Source: JBFXIE01 sp050176255 | GTDB taxonomy: Bacteria > Pseudomonadota > Gammaproteobacteria > Burkholderiales > Burkholderiaceae_C | DNA length: 39,517 nucleotides | Assembly: GCF_050176255.1 (NCBI RefSeq) | Contig: NZ_JBFXIE010000031.1 | Strand: one strand, 5' to 3' | Shown: piece after piece, positions 17,901-25,600 of the stretch | Position numbering within the stretch: position 1 is the stretch's first letter | Layout: every line of letters begins with the position of its first letter | Program-made: the position numbers and the translations under genes | Notes under the pieces: generated by a model | The model's input: the letters and a program-made list of their open reading frames with translations, nothing else | The model's database searches: none | What the model was told of the DNA's origin: nothing

Positions 17901-18020
17901 GCGCGCGCCGCGAATGCTGATGCGCTGCTCGCGCAGCACATGCGCCAGCGGGCGGCCGGCGGATGTTGCGTCGTCAGGCAAAGGGGGGCGGTCGTCGGGA
18001 AGGGGGTGAAGGGTTGGCAT
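14925..18020 (-). CDS. uvrA: Excinuclease ABC subunit A
   Basis: DNA-damage recognition ATPase of nucleotide excision repair. From the ATG at 18020 it has 1031 residues. It shows two ABC modules with Walker A sites GLSGSGKSSLAFDT (near residue 61) and GVSGSGKSTLVNDT, two signatures LSGGEAQRIRLA and LSGGEAQRVKLA, and two zinc-finger regions (CPVCSYSLPELEPRLFSF with CPACDG, and CEACQGDG with CDVCHG). Compared with E. coli UvrA it has about 32 extra N-terminal residues and a Lys-rich insert (KKAKSRFPETAASQRKKERL) before the second module. The upstream extension of the frame to 18134 is Arg/Gly-rich and was excluded. The ribosome site is weak. Confidence 0.97.
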   Translation of the reverse strand: MPTLHPLPDDRPPLPDDATSAGRPLAHVLREQRISIRGARTHNLKNIDLDIPRNQLVVITGLSGSGKSSLAFDTLYAEGQRRYVESLSAYARQFLGRLDKPDVDLIEGLSPAISIEQKATSHNPRSTVGTVTEIHDYLRLLFARAGTPYCPDHGLPLAAQTVSQMVDAVLALPEDTRLMLLAPVARGKKGEFTELFAQMQALGYVRFRVDGQIYEHESLPQLKKTEKHDIDVVIDRLKVRPDARQRLAESIEAVLRVGGHEGNGRVLALEMDTGAEHLFSSKFACPVCSYSLPELEPRLFSFNAPMGACPACDGLGQQEVFDPARVVAFPDISLASGAIKGWDRRNGYYFAMLESLARHYGFDVETPFEQLPQPVRQVILHGSGTEEIAFSYLLDSGPDKGQPIVKKHPFEGIVPNMARRWRETDSSVVREDLARYRSTQPCPECHGARLRREARHVKVGEGDAALGIYDISHKTLADALAWFQGLQLAGARAEIADKIVREIAARLTFLNDVGLSYLSLDRSAETLSGGEAQRIRLASQIGSGLTGVMYVLDEPSIGLHQRDNDRLIATLTRLRDLGNSVIVVEHDEDMIRAADHCVDMGPGAGVHGGRVMAQGTHADLCANPASPTGQYLSGAKTLPVPARRTPWLPVLQQGATPAPEKKAKSRFPETAASQRKKERLAEHHATQGPLQALRVLGATGNNLKNVSVQFPVGLLTCVTGVSGSGKSTLVNDTLHKAAARQLYRAHDEPAPHEAIEGLEYFDKVINVDQSPIGRTPRSNPATYTGLFTPIRELMAETTTARERGYGPGRFSFNVSQATGGGRCEACQGDGVVKVEMHFLPDIYVPCDVCHGQRYNRETLQVQWKGKNIAQILELTVEDAAAFFKDVPTIARKLQTLLDVGLSYIRLGQSATTLSGGEAQRVKLAQELSKRDTGRTLYILDEPTTGLHFADIDLLLKVLLQLRDAGNTIVVIEHNLDVIKTADWLIDMGPEGGAGGGTVVAEGTPEQVAAQPASYTGRYLRRYLQRYLPGIS

Positions 18021-18130
18021 CGCGCAGGTGCCGTTGGGGCAAACGCAAGATGATAGGCCAGCCGTTGCGCAAGCGCTGCCCCGCCCACGGCTGCCCTGCA
18101 TGCCCCGCCGGGATGGCCTGCCCGCCGCCC

Positions 18131-18190
18131 GCAACTATTCATTCAATAGCTGCAAGCGCTTATCGCACAAGGGCCATAGCCATTTTTGAC
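18131..18190 (+). repeat. Comamonad-type palindromic element, copy 7
   Basis: Lies in the region between divergent uvrA and the MFS gene, so unlike most copies it is at 5' ends. TTCAATAGCTGCAAGCGCTT, a loop, then AAGGGCCATAGCCATTTTTG. Pairing is imperfect. Confidence 0.65.
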
Positions 18191-18346
18191 CATGCACCAC
18201 ACACCGCGCGTTGCACACCGCAGCAGCGCCAACCACACGGGCATGGGTGAGAATCGCCGCTTTTGACTCGCCACCCGCCCGCCGTGCCGGACACCGCCAA
18301 GCCCACCCCCACCGCCGCCACGCCCGCCGCCCGCCCATCCACCACC

Positions 18347-19522
18347 ATGACCGCGCTGGAGCGCCGCGCCAGCGCGGGGCTGGCGCTGATTTTTGCGCTG
18401 CGCATGCTGGGCCTGTTCCTGGTGCTGCCGGTGTTTGCGCTGGAGGCGCGCCACTACCCGGGCGGCGACGACCCCGCGCTGGTCGGCCTTGCACTGGGCG
18501 TGTACGGCCTGACGCAGGCGTTTTTGCAGCTGCCGCTGGGCATGGCGTCCGACCGCTTTGGCCGCAAGCGCGTCATCGTCGCCGGGCTGCTGGTGTTTGC
18601 CGCGGGCAGCCTGCTGGCGGCGCTGGCCGATTCGGTGACGGGCCTGCTGGCGGGCCGTGCGCTGCAGGGCGCGGGCGCCGTGTCGGCGGCGGTGACGGCG
18701 CTGCTGGCCGACCAGACGCGCGACGCGGTGCGCACCAAGGCCATGGCCCTGGTGGGCGCCAGCATCGGGCTGATGTTTGCCATTGCCCTGGTGGCGGCGC
18801 CGCTGCTCACGGCATGGGTCGGGCTGGCAGGGCTGTTCGGGCTGACCTGCGCGCTGGCGCTGGGCGGCGTAGCCGTGGTGCTGTGGGTGGTGCCGCCAGA
18901 GCCCGCGCGGCATGCCGACGCCCCCCGCGGGCGCCTGGCTGACGTGTGGCGCCATGCCGATCTGCTGCGCCTGAACCTGGGCGTGTTCGTGCTGCACACG
19001 GTGCAAATGGCCATGTGGGTGGCCGTGCCCGCCATGCTGGTGCAAGGCGGTCTGCACAAAGACGCGCACTGGCAGGTGTACCTGCCGGCGGTGGTGTTGT
19101 CTTTTGCGGCGATGGGCGGGGTTTTTGCCCTGGAGCGGCGCGGGCGCCTGCGCGCGGCGCTGCTGGCTGCCATCGGCCTGGTACTGCTGGTGCAGGTGGG
19201 CCTGGGGCTGCTGGCCGCCAGCGGGGTCGCACCGCCCTTGCTGCTGCTGGCGGCGCTGCTGTTCATCTTTTTTTGCGGCTTCAACGCGCTGGAGGCCACG
19301 CAGCCCAGCCTGGTGTCGCGCATGGCCCCGGCCAGCCTGCGCGGCGCGGCGCTGGGCAGCTACAACACGCTGCAGTCGCTGGGGCTGTTTGCCGGCGGCG
19401 CGTTAGGCGGCGCGCTGGCCAAATGGGCGGGCGCGCCCGGGTTGTTCATGGCCACTGCGCTGCTGACGGCGCTGTGGCTTGTGCTGACCTGGCCCCTGCG
19501 GCCCTTGGGGCGCCACGGCTGA
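18347..19522 (+). CDS. Major facilitator superfamily transporter
   Basis: A twelve-segment inner-membrane transporter of 391 residues from the ATG at 18347. The motif between segments 2 and 3 is GMASDRFGRKRVIVAGLL, the classic MFS motif A, and LAGRALQGAGAVSAAVTALL follows in segment 4-5. The frame is open further upstream (a TTG at 18263 or a GTG at 18284 would add up to 28 residues, Pro/Thr-rich); no ribosome site decides between them. The protein resembles YajR-like proton-coupled exporters. Substrate unknown. uvrA-MFS-ssb is a recurring order in betaproteobacteria. Confidence 0.88.
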   Translation: MTALERRASAGLALIFALRMLGLFLVLPVFALEARHYPGGDDPALVGLALGVYGLTQAFLQLPLGMASDRFGRKRVIVAGLLVFAAGSLLAALADSVTGLLAGRALQGAGAVSAAVTALLADQTRDAVRTKAMALVGASIGLMFAIALVAAPLLTAWVGLAGLFGLTCALALGGVAVVLWVVPPEPARHADAPRGRLADVWRHADLLRLNLGVFVLHTVQMAMWVAVPAMLVQGGLHKDAHWQVYLPAVVLSFAAMGGVFALERRGRLRAALLAAIGLVLLVQVGLGLLAASGVAPPLLLLAALLFIFFCGFNALEATQPSLVSRMAPASLRGAALGSYNTLQSLGLFAGGALGGALAKWAGAPGLFMATALLTALWLVLTWPLRPLGRHG

Positions 19523-19559
19523 GCGGCAAGGCGGCGCTGACGATGCGCGGAAACCGCGC

Positions 19560-19595
19560 GCAGATTCGCCCGCAGATTCGCCCGTAGATCCGCGC
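19560..19595 (+). repeat. Three tandem 12-base units upstream of ssb
   Basis: GCAGATTCGCCC occurs twice in direct succession (19560-19583), followed by a third, diverged unit GTAGATCCGCGC. It lies in the gap between the MFS gene and ssb. No function is evident. Confidence 0.6.
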
Positions 19596-19728
19596 GCAAC
19601 ATCGGCCAAAAACGCATGCGCCCAAGCCCTGCGTGCACGGCGGGGTGCTTGCGGCACAATGGCGCGTCCGGCGCGGGACCCCTCCCTTTGCAGCCCGCGC
19701 CCCGTATTGACATAAAGGTTTTTCACGC

Positions 19729-20286
19729 ATGGCATCCGTCAACAAAGTCATCATCGTCGGCAACCTGGGCCGCGATCCCGAAATGCGCTCCTTCCCCAGC
19801 GGCGACCAGGTCGCCAACGTGCGCATCGCCACGACGGACCGCTGGCGCGACAAGAACACTGGCGAAAACAAAGAGGCCACCGAGTGGCACAGCGTGGTCT
19901 TCAACGGCCGCCTGGCCGAGATCGTGGGCCAGTACCTGCGCAAGGGCTCGCAGGTCTATGTGGAAGGCAGCCTGCGCACCCGCAAGTGGACCGACCAAAG
20001 CGGCCAGGAGCGCTACACCACCGAAATCCGCGCCGACACCATGCAGATGCTGGGCAGCCGCCAGGGCATGGGCGGCCAGGGCGGCGGTGGCGGCTACGAC
20101 GATGGCGGCTACGGTGGTGACAGCGGCGGCTACGACCAGCCCCAGCGCCGCCCCGCGCCCGCCGCCCGCCCCGCAGCGCCGCCCGCCCGCCCGGCCCCCG
20201 CGCCCATGGCCGCACCTGCTCCCGTGGCCCAGCCGCCGCGGGCAGCGTCGGGTTTTGACGACATGGATGACGACATTCCGTTCTGA
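19729..20286 (+). CDS. ssb: Single-stranded DNA-binding protein
   Basis: Binds and protects ssDNA in replication, recombination and repair. The 185-residue protein has the OB fold in residues 1-110 (MASVNKVIIVGNLGRDPEMR, then WHSVVFNGRLAEIVGQYLRKG and VEGSLRTRKW), a disordered Gly-rich then Pro/Ala-rich linker (about 115-172) and the acidic partner-binding tip DDMDDDIPF. The start matches the universal SSB N-terminus. It has its own upstream region of about 200 bases. With uvrA across the MFS gene, it forms a repair neighbourhood. Confidence 0.97.
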   Translation: MASVNKVIIVGNLGRDPEMRSFPSGDQVANVRIATTDRWRDKNTGENKEATEWHSVVFNGRLAEIVGQYLRKGSQVYVEGSLRTRKWTDQSGQERYTTEIRADTMQMLGSRQGMGGQGGGGGYDDGGYGGDSGGYDQPQRRPAPAARPAAPPARPAPAPMAAPAPVAQPPRAASGFDDMDDDIPF

Positions 20287-20308
20287 AAGCGCTGATTAAT
20301 CGCTTTTT
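20286..20308 (+). terminator. Possible ssb terminator
   Basis: AAAGCG (20286-20291) and CGCTTT (20301-20306) can pair around a nine-base loop, with T's continuing to 20308. It starts on the last base of the ssb stop codon. It may be a degenerate relative of the dispersed palindrome (TTTGCTAT follows). Confidence 0.5.
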
Positions 20309-20436
20309 GCTATGGACTGCAACGGCCCATGAAATAACATCATTGGCGTAGCGCGCCGCTGCGACGGATGCAGCAGCGCGCTTTGTCTGACCCAGGCGGC
20401 GCAGGTGCCGCCTTTTTCTTGCCCAAGGCTCACCCC

Positions 20437-22101
20437 ATGCGCTTTTCCTTTCCCGCCCGTTCCGGCTCCCTGGCTTTCCTGTGTCTGGCTGCAGCGCTTG
20501 CTGGCTGCGGCGGAGGCTCGGGAGGCGATGATGTCGGCCCCCCGCCCGGCACGCAGCAATACCCCGGCGGCATCTGGGAAGGCACCGTGGGCACGGGCGC
20601 GGCGCAGCGCTCCGTGGTGGGCTTCATCGACGGCGGCGTGGATGGCAAGGGCGGCGAGTTCTATCTGGCCCGCGGCGCGGCGGGCTCCGCCGGCTACGAC
20701 GGCATCTACGGCCTGCTGCGCACCAATGTGGCGGCGGTGCAGGCCACCGGGGTGACGTACTTTTCGGTGCAGGACGGCAAGTTCGCCACCGGCCTCACCC
20801 TGCGCGGCACTGCCAGCTCTGACCCGGCCACGGGCAAGACGGTGTCGATCAGCGGCAACTACACCAGCCCGGCGGGTACCGCAGCGGCCACATCCAGCCC
20901 CACCACCTTCAAGCTGGGCTTGAGCAAGCTCAACGACTACCCCGCCCGATCCGACCTGGTGGCGGGCACGTACCGCGGGGCCGGCGTGTTTGGGGGGCAA
21001 TGGGTCTTCACGGTGACTGCGAACGGATCGCTGTCGGGCCGCGTGGGCGGTTGCAGCGTCCAGGGCACGGTCGCGCCGCGTTCGCAAAGCTCGGCCCTGT
21101 ACACGGTGACGATGGGGCTGTCCGGCGACGAGATCGCCTGCGGTGACCGCGCCGGCACCCAGCAGGCAGGGGTGGCCTTTTTGCGCTTTGATGCCAGCAA
21201 CAAGCCTGCCGGCATCTGGGTGTTGACGCGCAACGCGATCGGGGCGGACAACACCTATGTCCTCAACGGCCTGAAGGACCCCGGCCCGGATGTCATCACT
21301 CCTTTCACCGGCCCGGCTGCGGGTAACTGGGTCGGCACGCTGCAACTGCCCGCCGGCGTGACGGGCGACACCGCCGTCTGGGGCTCGGTGCTGCCGGACG
21401 GCGGCATGTTCTTCTACACCAACAGCAGCTTCAACCACAACGCGCTGTACGGTCAGCTGCTGCCCTTCGACAACAGCGCCACGCCCACCCGTTTCCTGTC
21501 CGACAAAGACAGCGTGCGCCTGTTCGACCGGCAACTGGGCGGCACGGGCGGTTACATCGGCGGTGTGCAGTTCGACATGGCGGTGGAAAGCACCGCCGCC
21601 AACCAGGCGGCAAGCCGCCTCACGGGCAGCTACAGCTACTCGACGCAGCCGGGGGGCTACCCCACGCAGTTCACCCTGCAGCGCGACCCTTTGTACGCCC
21701 TGCCTGCGACGGCTACCCCGAACATCAACCTGATCGTGGGCAGCTACCGCATGCCCGGCGTGGGCTTTGGCGGCCATACGGTCGATGTGCAGGTGGCCGT
21801 TGACGGCGCCATCACCGGCGCCACCACCAATGGCTGCCTGATTGTGGGCAAGCTGATCCATCTGGCCGGCAATGACGCCAATCTGTACCGCGTGGAGGCC
21901 TTCGGCTACCTGGAAGACCCCGCCAAGCCGGTCACGCCGGGCACCACCATCGGCTGTGAACTCTCCACCGGCCCATCGCAATCGGGCGTGGCCTCTGCCA
22001 TGTTCTCGCAGGGCAGGGTGTCGGGCCTGCGCATCCTGACGTCGGGCGAAAGCAAGTCCGGCGAGCGCGCCCATTCGGTCTTCGTGGGCGACAAGCGCTG
22101 A
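20437..22101 (+). CDS. Large lipoprotein of unknown function with internal duplication
   Basis: Not recognised. A 554-residue predicted lipoprotein: signal peptide with lipobox LAGC and the lipidated Cys at residue 24, then GGGSGG and a Pro-rich spacer. The mature part consists of two related halves. Each half has a first module (GGIWEGTVGTG...GFIDGG; AGNWVGTLQLP...SVLPDGG) and a second module (VAGTYRGAGVFGGQWVFTV...GCSVQGTV; IVGSYRMPGVGFGGHTVDV...GCLIVGKL). Each second module holds a Cys pair. Composition (Gly, Thr, Ser, aromatic, alternating hydrophobics) suggests all-beta folding. The ATG at 20437 was chosen because it begins a proper signal peptide. It is flanked by ssb and a repeat nest. 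Likely anchored in the outer membrane. Confidence 0.8.
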   Translation: MRFSFPARSGSLAFLCLAAALAGCGGGSGGDDVGPPPGTQQYPGGIWEGTVGTGAAQRSVVGFIDGGVDGKGGEFYLARGAAGSAGYDGIYGLLRTNVAAVQATGVTYFSVQDGKFATGLTLRGTASSDPATGKTVSISGNYTSPAGTAAATSSPTTFKLGLSKLNDYPARSDLVAGTYRGAGVFGGQWVFTVTANGSLSGRVGGCSVQGTVAPRSQSSALYTVTMGLSGDEIACGDRAGTQQAGVAFLRFDASNKPAGIWVLTRNAIGADNTYVLNGLKDPGPDVITPFTGPAAGNWVGTLQLPAGVTGDTAVWGSVLPDGGMFFYTNSSFNHNALYGQLLPFDNSATPTRFLSDKDSVRLFDRQLGGTGGYIGGVQFDMAVESTAANQAASRLTGSYSYSTQPGGYPTQFTLQRDPLYALPATATPNINLIVGSYRMPGVGFGGHTVDVQVAVDGAITGATTNGCLIVGKLIHLAGNDANLYRVEAFGYLEDPAKPVTPGTTIGCELSTGPSQSGVASAMFSQGRVSGLRILTSGESKSGERAHSVFVGDKR

Positions 22102-22131
22102 CCGCGGCAACCGGGTGCCCGCTGGCGCAGG

Positions 22132-22160
22132 CTGGATGCCCGCCCGCGCGGGCATGACGG
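22132..22160 (-). repeat. dRS3-like short palindrome, reverse orientation
   Basis: Arms ATGCCCGC (22136-22143) and GCGGGCAT (22148-22155) around CCGC, with flanking CTGG and GACGG. It matches, in opposite orientation and with the same flanks, the palindrome at 22305-22333. Such CGTCATnCCCGC...GCGGGnAATCCAG repeats are widespread in betaproteobacteria. Confidence 0.65.
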
Positions 22161-22181
22161 CGGGCGACAGGGGTGCGGTTG

Positions 22182-22241
22182 CTCTTTTATTGATAGCTTT
22201 TGGCGCTGGACTGGCAGGGGCTGGAAGTTGAATTGGCCTGA
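22182..22241 (+). repeat. Comamonad-type palindromic element, copy 8 (diverged)
   Basis: TTTTATTGATAGCTTTTGGC, then GCTGGACTGGCAGGGGCTGG. The ATTGATAGC start matches other copies and the rest is degraded. It lies downstream of the lipoprotein gene. Confidence 0.5.
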
Positions 22242-22304
22242 AGGCTGATTTGACTGTTGCCAGTCACATGCCCAGGCCCCGCCACGTTCACCCCGGCAGC
22301 ACCC

Positions 22305-22333
22305 CGTCATTGCCGCGAAAGCGGCAATCCAGT
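22305..22333 (+). repeat. dRS3-like short palindrome, forward orientation
   Basis: CGTCATTGCCGC, GAAA, GCGGCAATCCAGT. The arms ATTGCCGC and GCGGCAAT (22309-22316, 22321-22328) pair perfectly with a GAAA loop. Partner of the inverted copy at 22132-22160. Confidence 0.7.
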
Positions 22334-22374
22334 GCCCGCCGCATCGGCTGGATGCGCCGCGTGTGTGCAGGCGA

Positions 22375-22402
22375 AAAAATCCCCCGCATGCGGGGGATTT
22401 TT
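22375..22402. terminator. Perfect 28-base palindromic terminator between convergent genes
   Basis: AAAAATCCCCCGC and its exact complement GCGGGGGATTTTT form a perfect palindrome, A-rich on one side and T-rich on the other, so it can terminate transcription from both directions. It should end the lipoprotein transcript (plus) and the long bcs operon transcript (minus), 235 bases past the bcsC stop. Confidence 0.88.
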
Positions 22403-22408
22403 GTGGGC

Positions 22409-22591
22409 TTCAACCCAGACTTCCCATTAGGCGCACCTTCCGTGCTGCTTGGGCGTCAGCGGTGCATTTGCGGTCATTTCGGCCCCTCTTCGTCGCCCAT
22501 AGCTACGGCTATGGGCTCATCAGTCGGTACCGAACTGCCTCGCAACTGCCCTCGCTGCCATCCCAAGCCCTAATGGAAAATCTGGGTTCAA
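22409..22591. repeat. MITE-like element with 23-base inverted ends and internal palindrome
   Basis: Ends TTCAACCCAGACTTCCCATT (22409-22431 in full) and, reverse-complemented, TTGAACCCAGATTTTCCATT (22569-22591) agree at 20 of 23 positions. The interior has an exact hairpin GCCCATAGC-TACG-GCTATGGGC (22495-22516). No convincing coding frame. A partial relative of the right end occurs at 37201-37240. The rest of the gap up to the bcsC stop holds a C-rich run (around 22610) and nothing else that I recognise. Confidence 0.65.
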
Positions 22592-22637
22592 CCGTCAGTC
22601 CCGTCCGCCCCCCCCCCGCGGGGAACGGCGTGCGCGG

Positions 22638-25600
22638 TCAGAACGAATACGGCGACTTCAGCGGATTGACCGGCAGCGCCTGACGGCCCGTGTAGGGCTG
22701 CAAAGCGTAGCGCAGGTACAGACCGCCCGAGAACTGGCGGTAGTTGCGCGCGTTGTCCAGCGACAGGTGGCTGCCGATGAACAACTGCGGGTGCAACTGG
22801 TATTCCATCGCCACACCCAGGTTGTAGCCCAGGCCGGTCTTGCTCTGGCCCGGATACACGGCGGTGGTGCTGGCGCCCACCTCGCCGAAGGCCTCGGCAT
22901 CGCTGGCGGCCTGCGCGGCGGCGCTTTGGCGCGCGCCGCTGGTGGGGAAGTAGGGCGCGTCGTCCTCCTTGAAGTACTGCGCGCCCAGGGCGCCCTTGAT
23001 CTGGTAGCTCAGGCGGCCGGTGCGCTGCGCCCAGTCAAAGGGCACGCTCAGCGCCAGGAACTGCTGCGGACTGAAATAGCCGCCGTGCCCATAGGTGAAG
23101 TAGCGCAGGTTCTTGTCATAGCTCAGGCCCGTGAAGTTCAGGCCCGCGGTGAAGGCGGCGTCGGTGGAGCGGTGGATGCGCCAGTACATGCCGCCGCCCA
23201 GTTCGGCGCGGTAGTTGGACTTGACGTTCTGGCCCTCCAGGCCGTGTAGCGCGCCGACGGCGTAGGCGCCAAAGTTGCCGTCGTCCCAGGTCAGATCCAG
23301 GCGCGCGCCGCTGGCGGACACCGCGCCCCAGGTCTCGCGGGTGCGCGCATCGCGGGCGCCGGCAAACGACAGCACGCTGTCCGTGACCGGCCGGCGCGAC
23401 AGCTCGCCCGTCAGGGTGCTCTGGTCGCCCAGTCCGAAGCGGTAGCGCACGCCGCCGGTGATGTCGGTCTGGCGAAAGCCCAGCGGCAGCGTGCCCACGT
23501 CCAGGGCCAGGTTGGCGGTTTCGTAGCCCACGCTCAGGCCCACGCCGTTGTCGCTTTGCGAGCCCGGTGAGCGCAGCGGCATGTCCAGCGCCGTGGCAGG
23601 CCCGCTGCCGAAGCGGCTGAGGGTGCCGTAGCTGGTGTCGGGCGTGCCGGAGCTCAAGCCCGTGGGGGTGGCGCGCAGGGTCATCATGCCGTCGCCAGCG
23701 CCAAACTTCAGCTCCACTGGCGCCTGCAGATCGGTCAGGCGGCTCAGCCCGGCCTCGCCCTGGCGGGCGCGGCCCACCACGCCTACCGACAGCATGGAGG
23801 TGCGGCCCTCCTGCAGTTCGGACAGTTCGTCCAGGGCTGTGCGCGGGCGCGCTGGCTGCGGCATGCCGGACGGTGCCGTCATGGGCGCCGCGCCCCACAG
23901 CGAAGGCGTGGCCGCGGGCAGCGACAGGGGCGCGGCCTGCGCGCTGCCGGCATAGGCCGCCTGGGGCGTGATGTAGCCCGTGGCGGGCGGGGGCACATAC
24001 AGGGACGCTCCGCCGGTGGGCGCGGCTGGAGCCGCGGGTGCGCCCGGTGCGCCGGACGTGCTGCCCAGTGACTTGGACGGCGCGGTACGGGTCTGCGCAC
24101 CTGCCTTGCCCGCGGGGCTGGCAGTCGTGGCCGGGTTGGCAGCGGTGCTGTTGGGCAGCCGTGGGGCATTGGCGGCAGAGGGCGTCGGCGATGCCAGTCC
24201 TGATATCTGCCGGGGCATCTGCGCTTGCGCCTGCCCCGCAGCCTGTCCCGGTGTGCCGGCGTAGTAGTTGGCCGGCGTGGCAACGGGCATGGCCGCGGGC
24301 GCGGCCATCGGAAAGCGGGCAGCGCCCGCCGGCGGGGGGATGAAGGGCTGCGGCCCGGCGATTGCGGCGGTGGGCGGGGCCGCCGCGTAGCCCAGGGGCG
24401 CAGCAGCCACGGCTGCCGTGGGAAACGGGGTGCGCGCGCCCCAGGCCGGCGCGGCGGTGCGGCGGAAGGGGTTGGCGCCCGGCGCCGCGGCATTCCAGCC
24501 CGCTGCGCCCGGCCCTGCCGCGCCCAGCACGGCTGCGCGCTGGCGGTTTTCGGCCTCGATGGCGGCGGCAAAGTACTGGCCGGCCTTGGTGGCTTCGCCC
24601 TTGGCGCGGTACAGGCGGCCGGCGGCCGTCAGCACCTCGGGGTCCTGGGGTGCCAGTTGCAGCGCCACCTGAATGGCGGATTCCGCGTAGGCGTAGTCCT
24701 TGGTGGCGGTGGCGGCCGCGGCGGCCGGCAGCAGCAGCTTGAGGTTGCGCGGCGACTTCTCCAGCAGGCGGTGGTACAGCTGCATGGCCTGGGCATGGTC
24801 GCCGTTGTCGGTGTACATGCGGGCCAGCACGCCGATCACGTCGGGGTCGTTGGGGCGCTCGGCCAGCAGCGGGGCCAGGGTGTCGAAGGCGCCGGCCAGG
24901 TCGCCGCTGCTGCGCACCGCGTCGGCCTGGCGCAGGATGTAGCCCACGCGGATGTCCTCGTAGCCGCGGCGCTGCTGGGCGGACATGGGTACGTCCTGCA
25001 GCTGCCGCAGGATGCCCGCCAGCTCCACGTCCTGCTGGGTCTTGAGCAGCGCGGCGGCGTACTGCAGGCGCAGGCCGGTGTCGGGGCGGGGTGTGCGGGC
25101 CAGCACTTCGCGCACCATGGCCAGGGCGCGGTTGGGGTCGCCAGCGTCGGCATACGCCAGGGCCACCGTGCCCAGCAGTTCGGGGTCTTGCTCCACGAAG
25201 GGCTCGGCCTGGGCCAGCACGGCACGCGCCTGCGCCAGGTTGCCCTCGCGCCCCAGCGCGGAGGCGGCGGCAGCCTGCACATGCACCCAGGCGCGCTTTT
25301 GCAGCGCGGCGATGTCGCGCGTGCGGTTTTGCTCGGGGATGCGCTCCAGCGTGGCCAGCGCGCCGGTCCAGTCGTTGGCCTCGGACGCGAGCAGGGCGCT
25401 GGCATACAGCGCCTCGGGCATGTGGGGGTTGGAGATCAGCAGTCCGTCCATCACGCCGCGGGCCTCTGCCGAGGCGCCCATCTTCAGGTACAGCCGCGCC
25501 AGATCGAGCCGCACCCAGGGGTTGCCGGGGTCGTTGAGCAGCGCGTCTTCAAGCGCGATGCGGGCTGCGTTGTCGTCGCCGCGCTCGGTGGCGGCGCGGG

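Noticed and set aside
16560..18053. A 497-codon open frame on the plus strand opposite uvrA
   Set aside because: Antisense shadow of UvrA coding sequence; no domain is recognisable.
20296..22155. A 619-codon open frame on the minus strand opposite the lipoprotein
   Set aside because: The plus-strand frame has a proper lipoprotein signal and internal duplication, whereas the minus-strand frame is low-complexity Arg/Ala/Gly with no motif.
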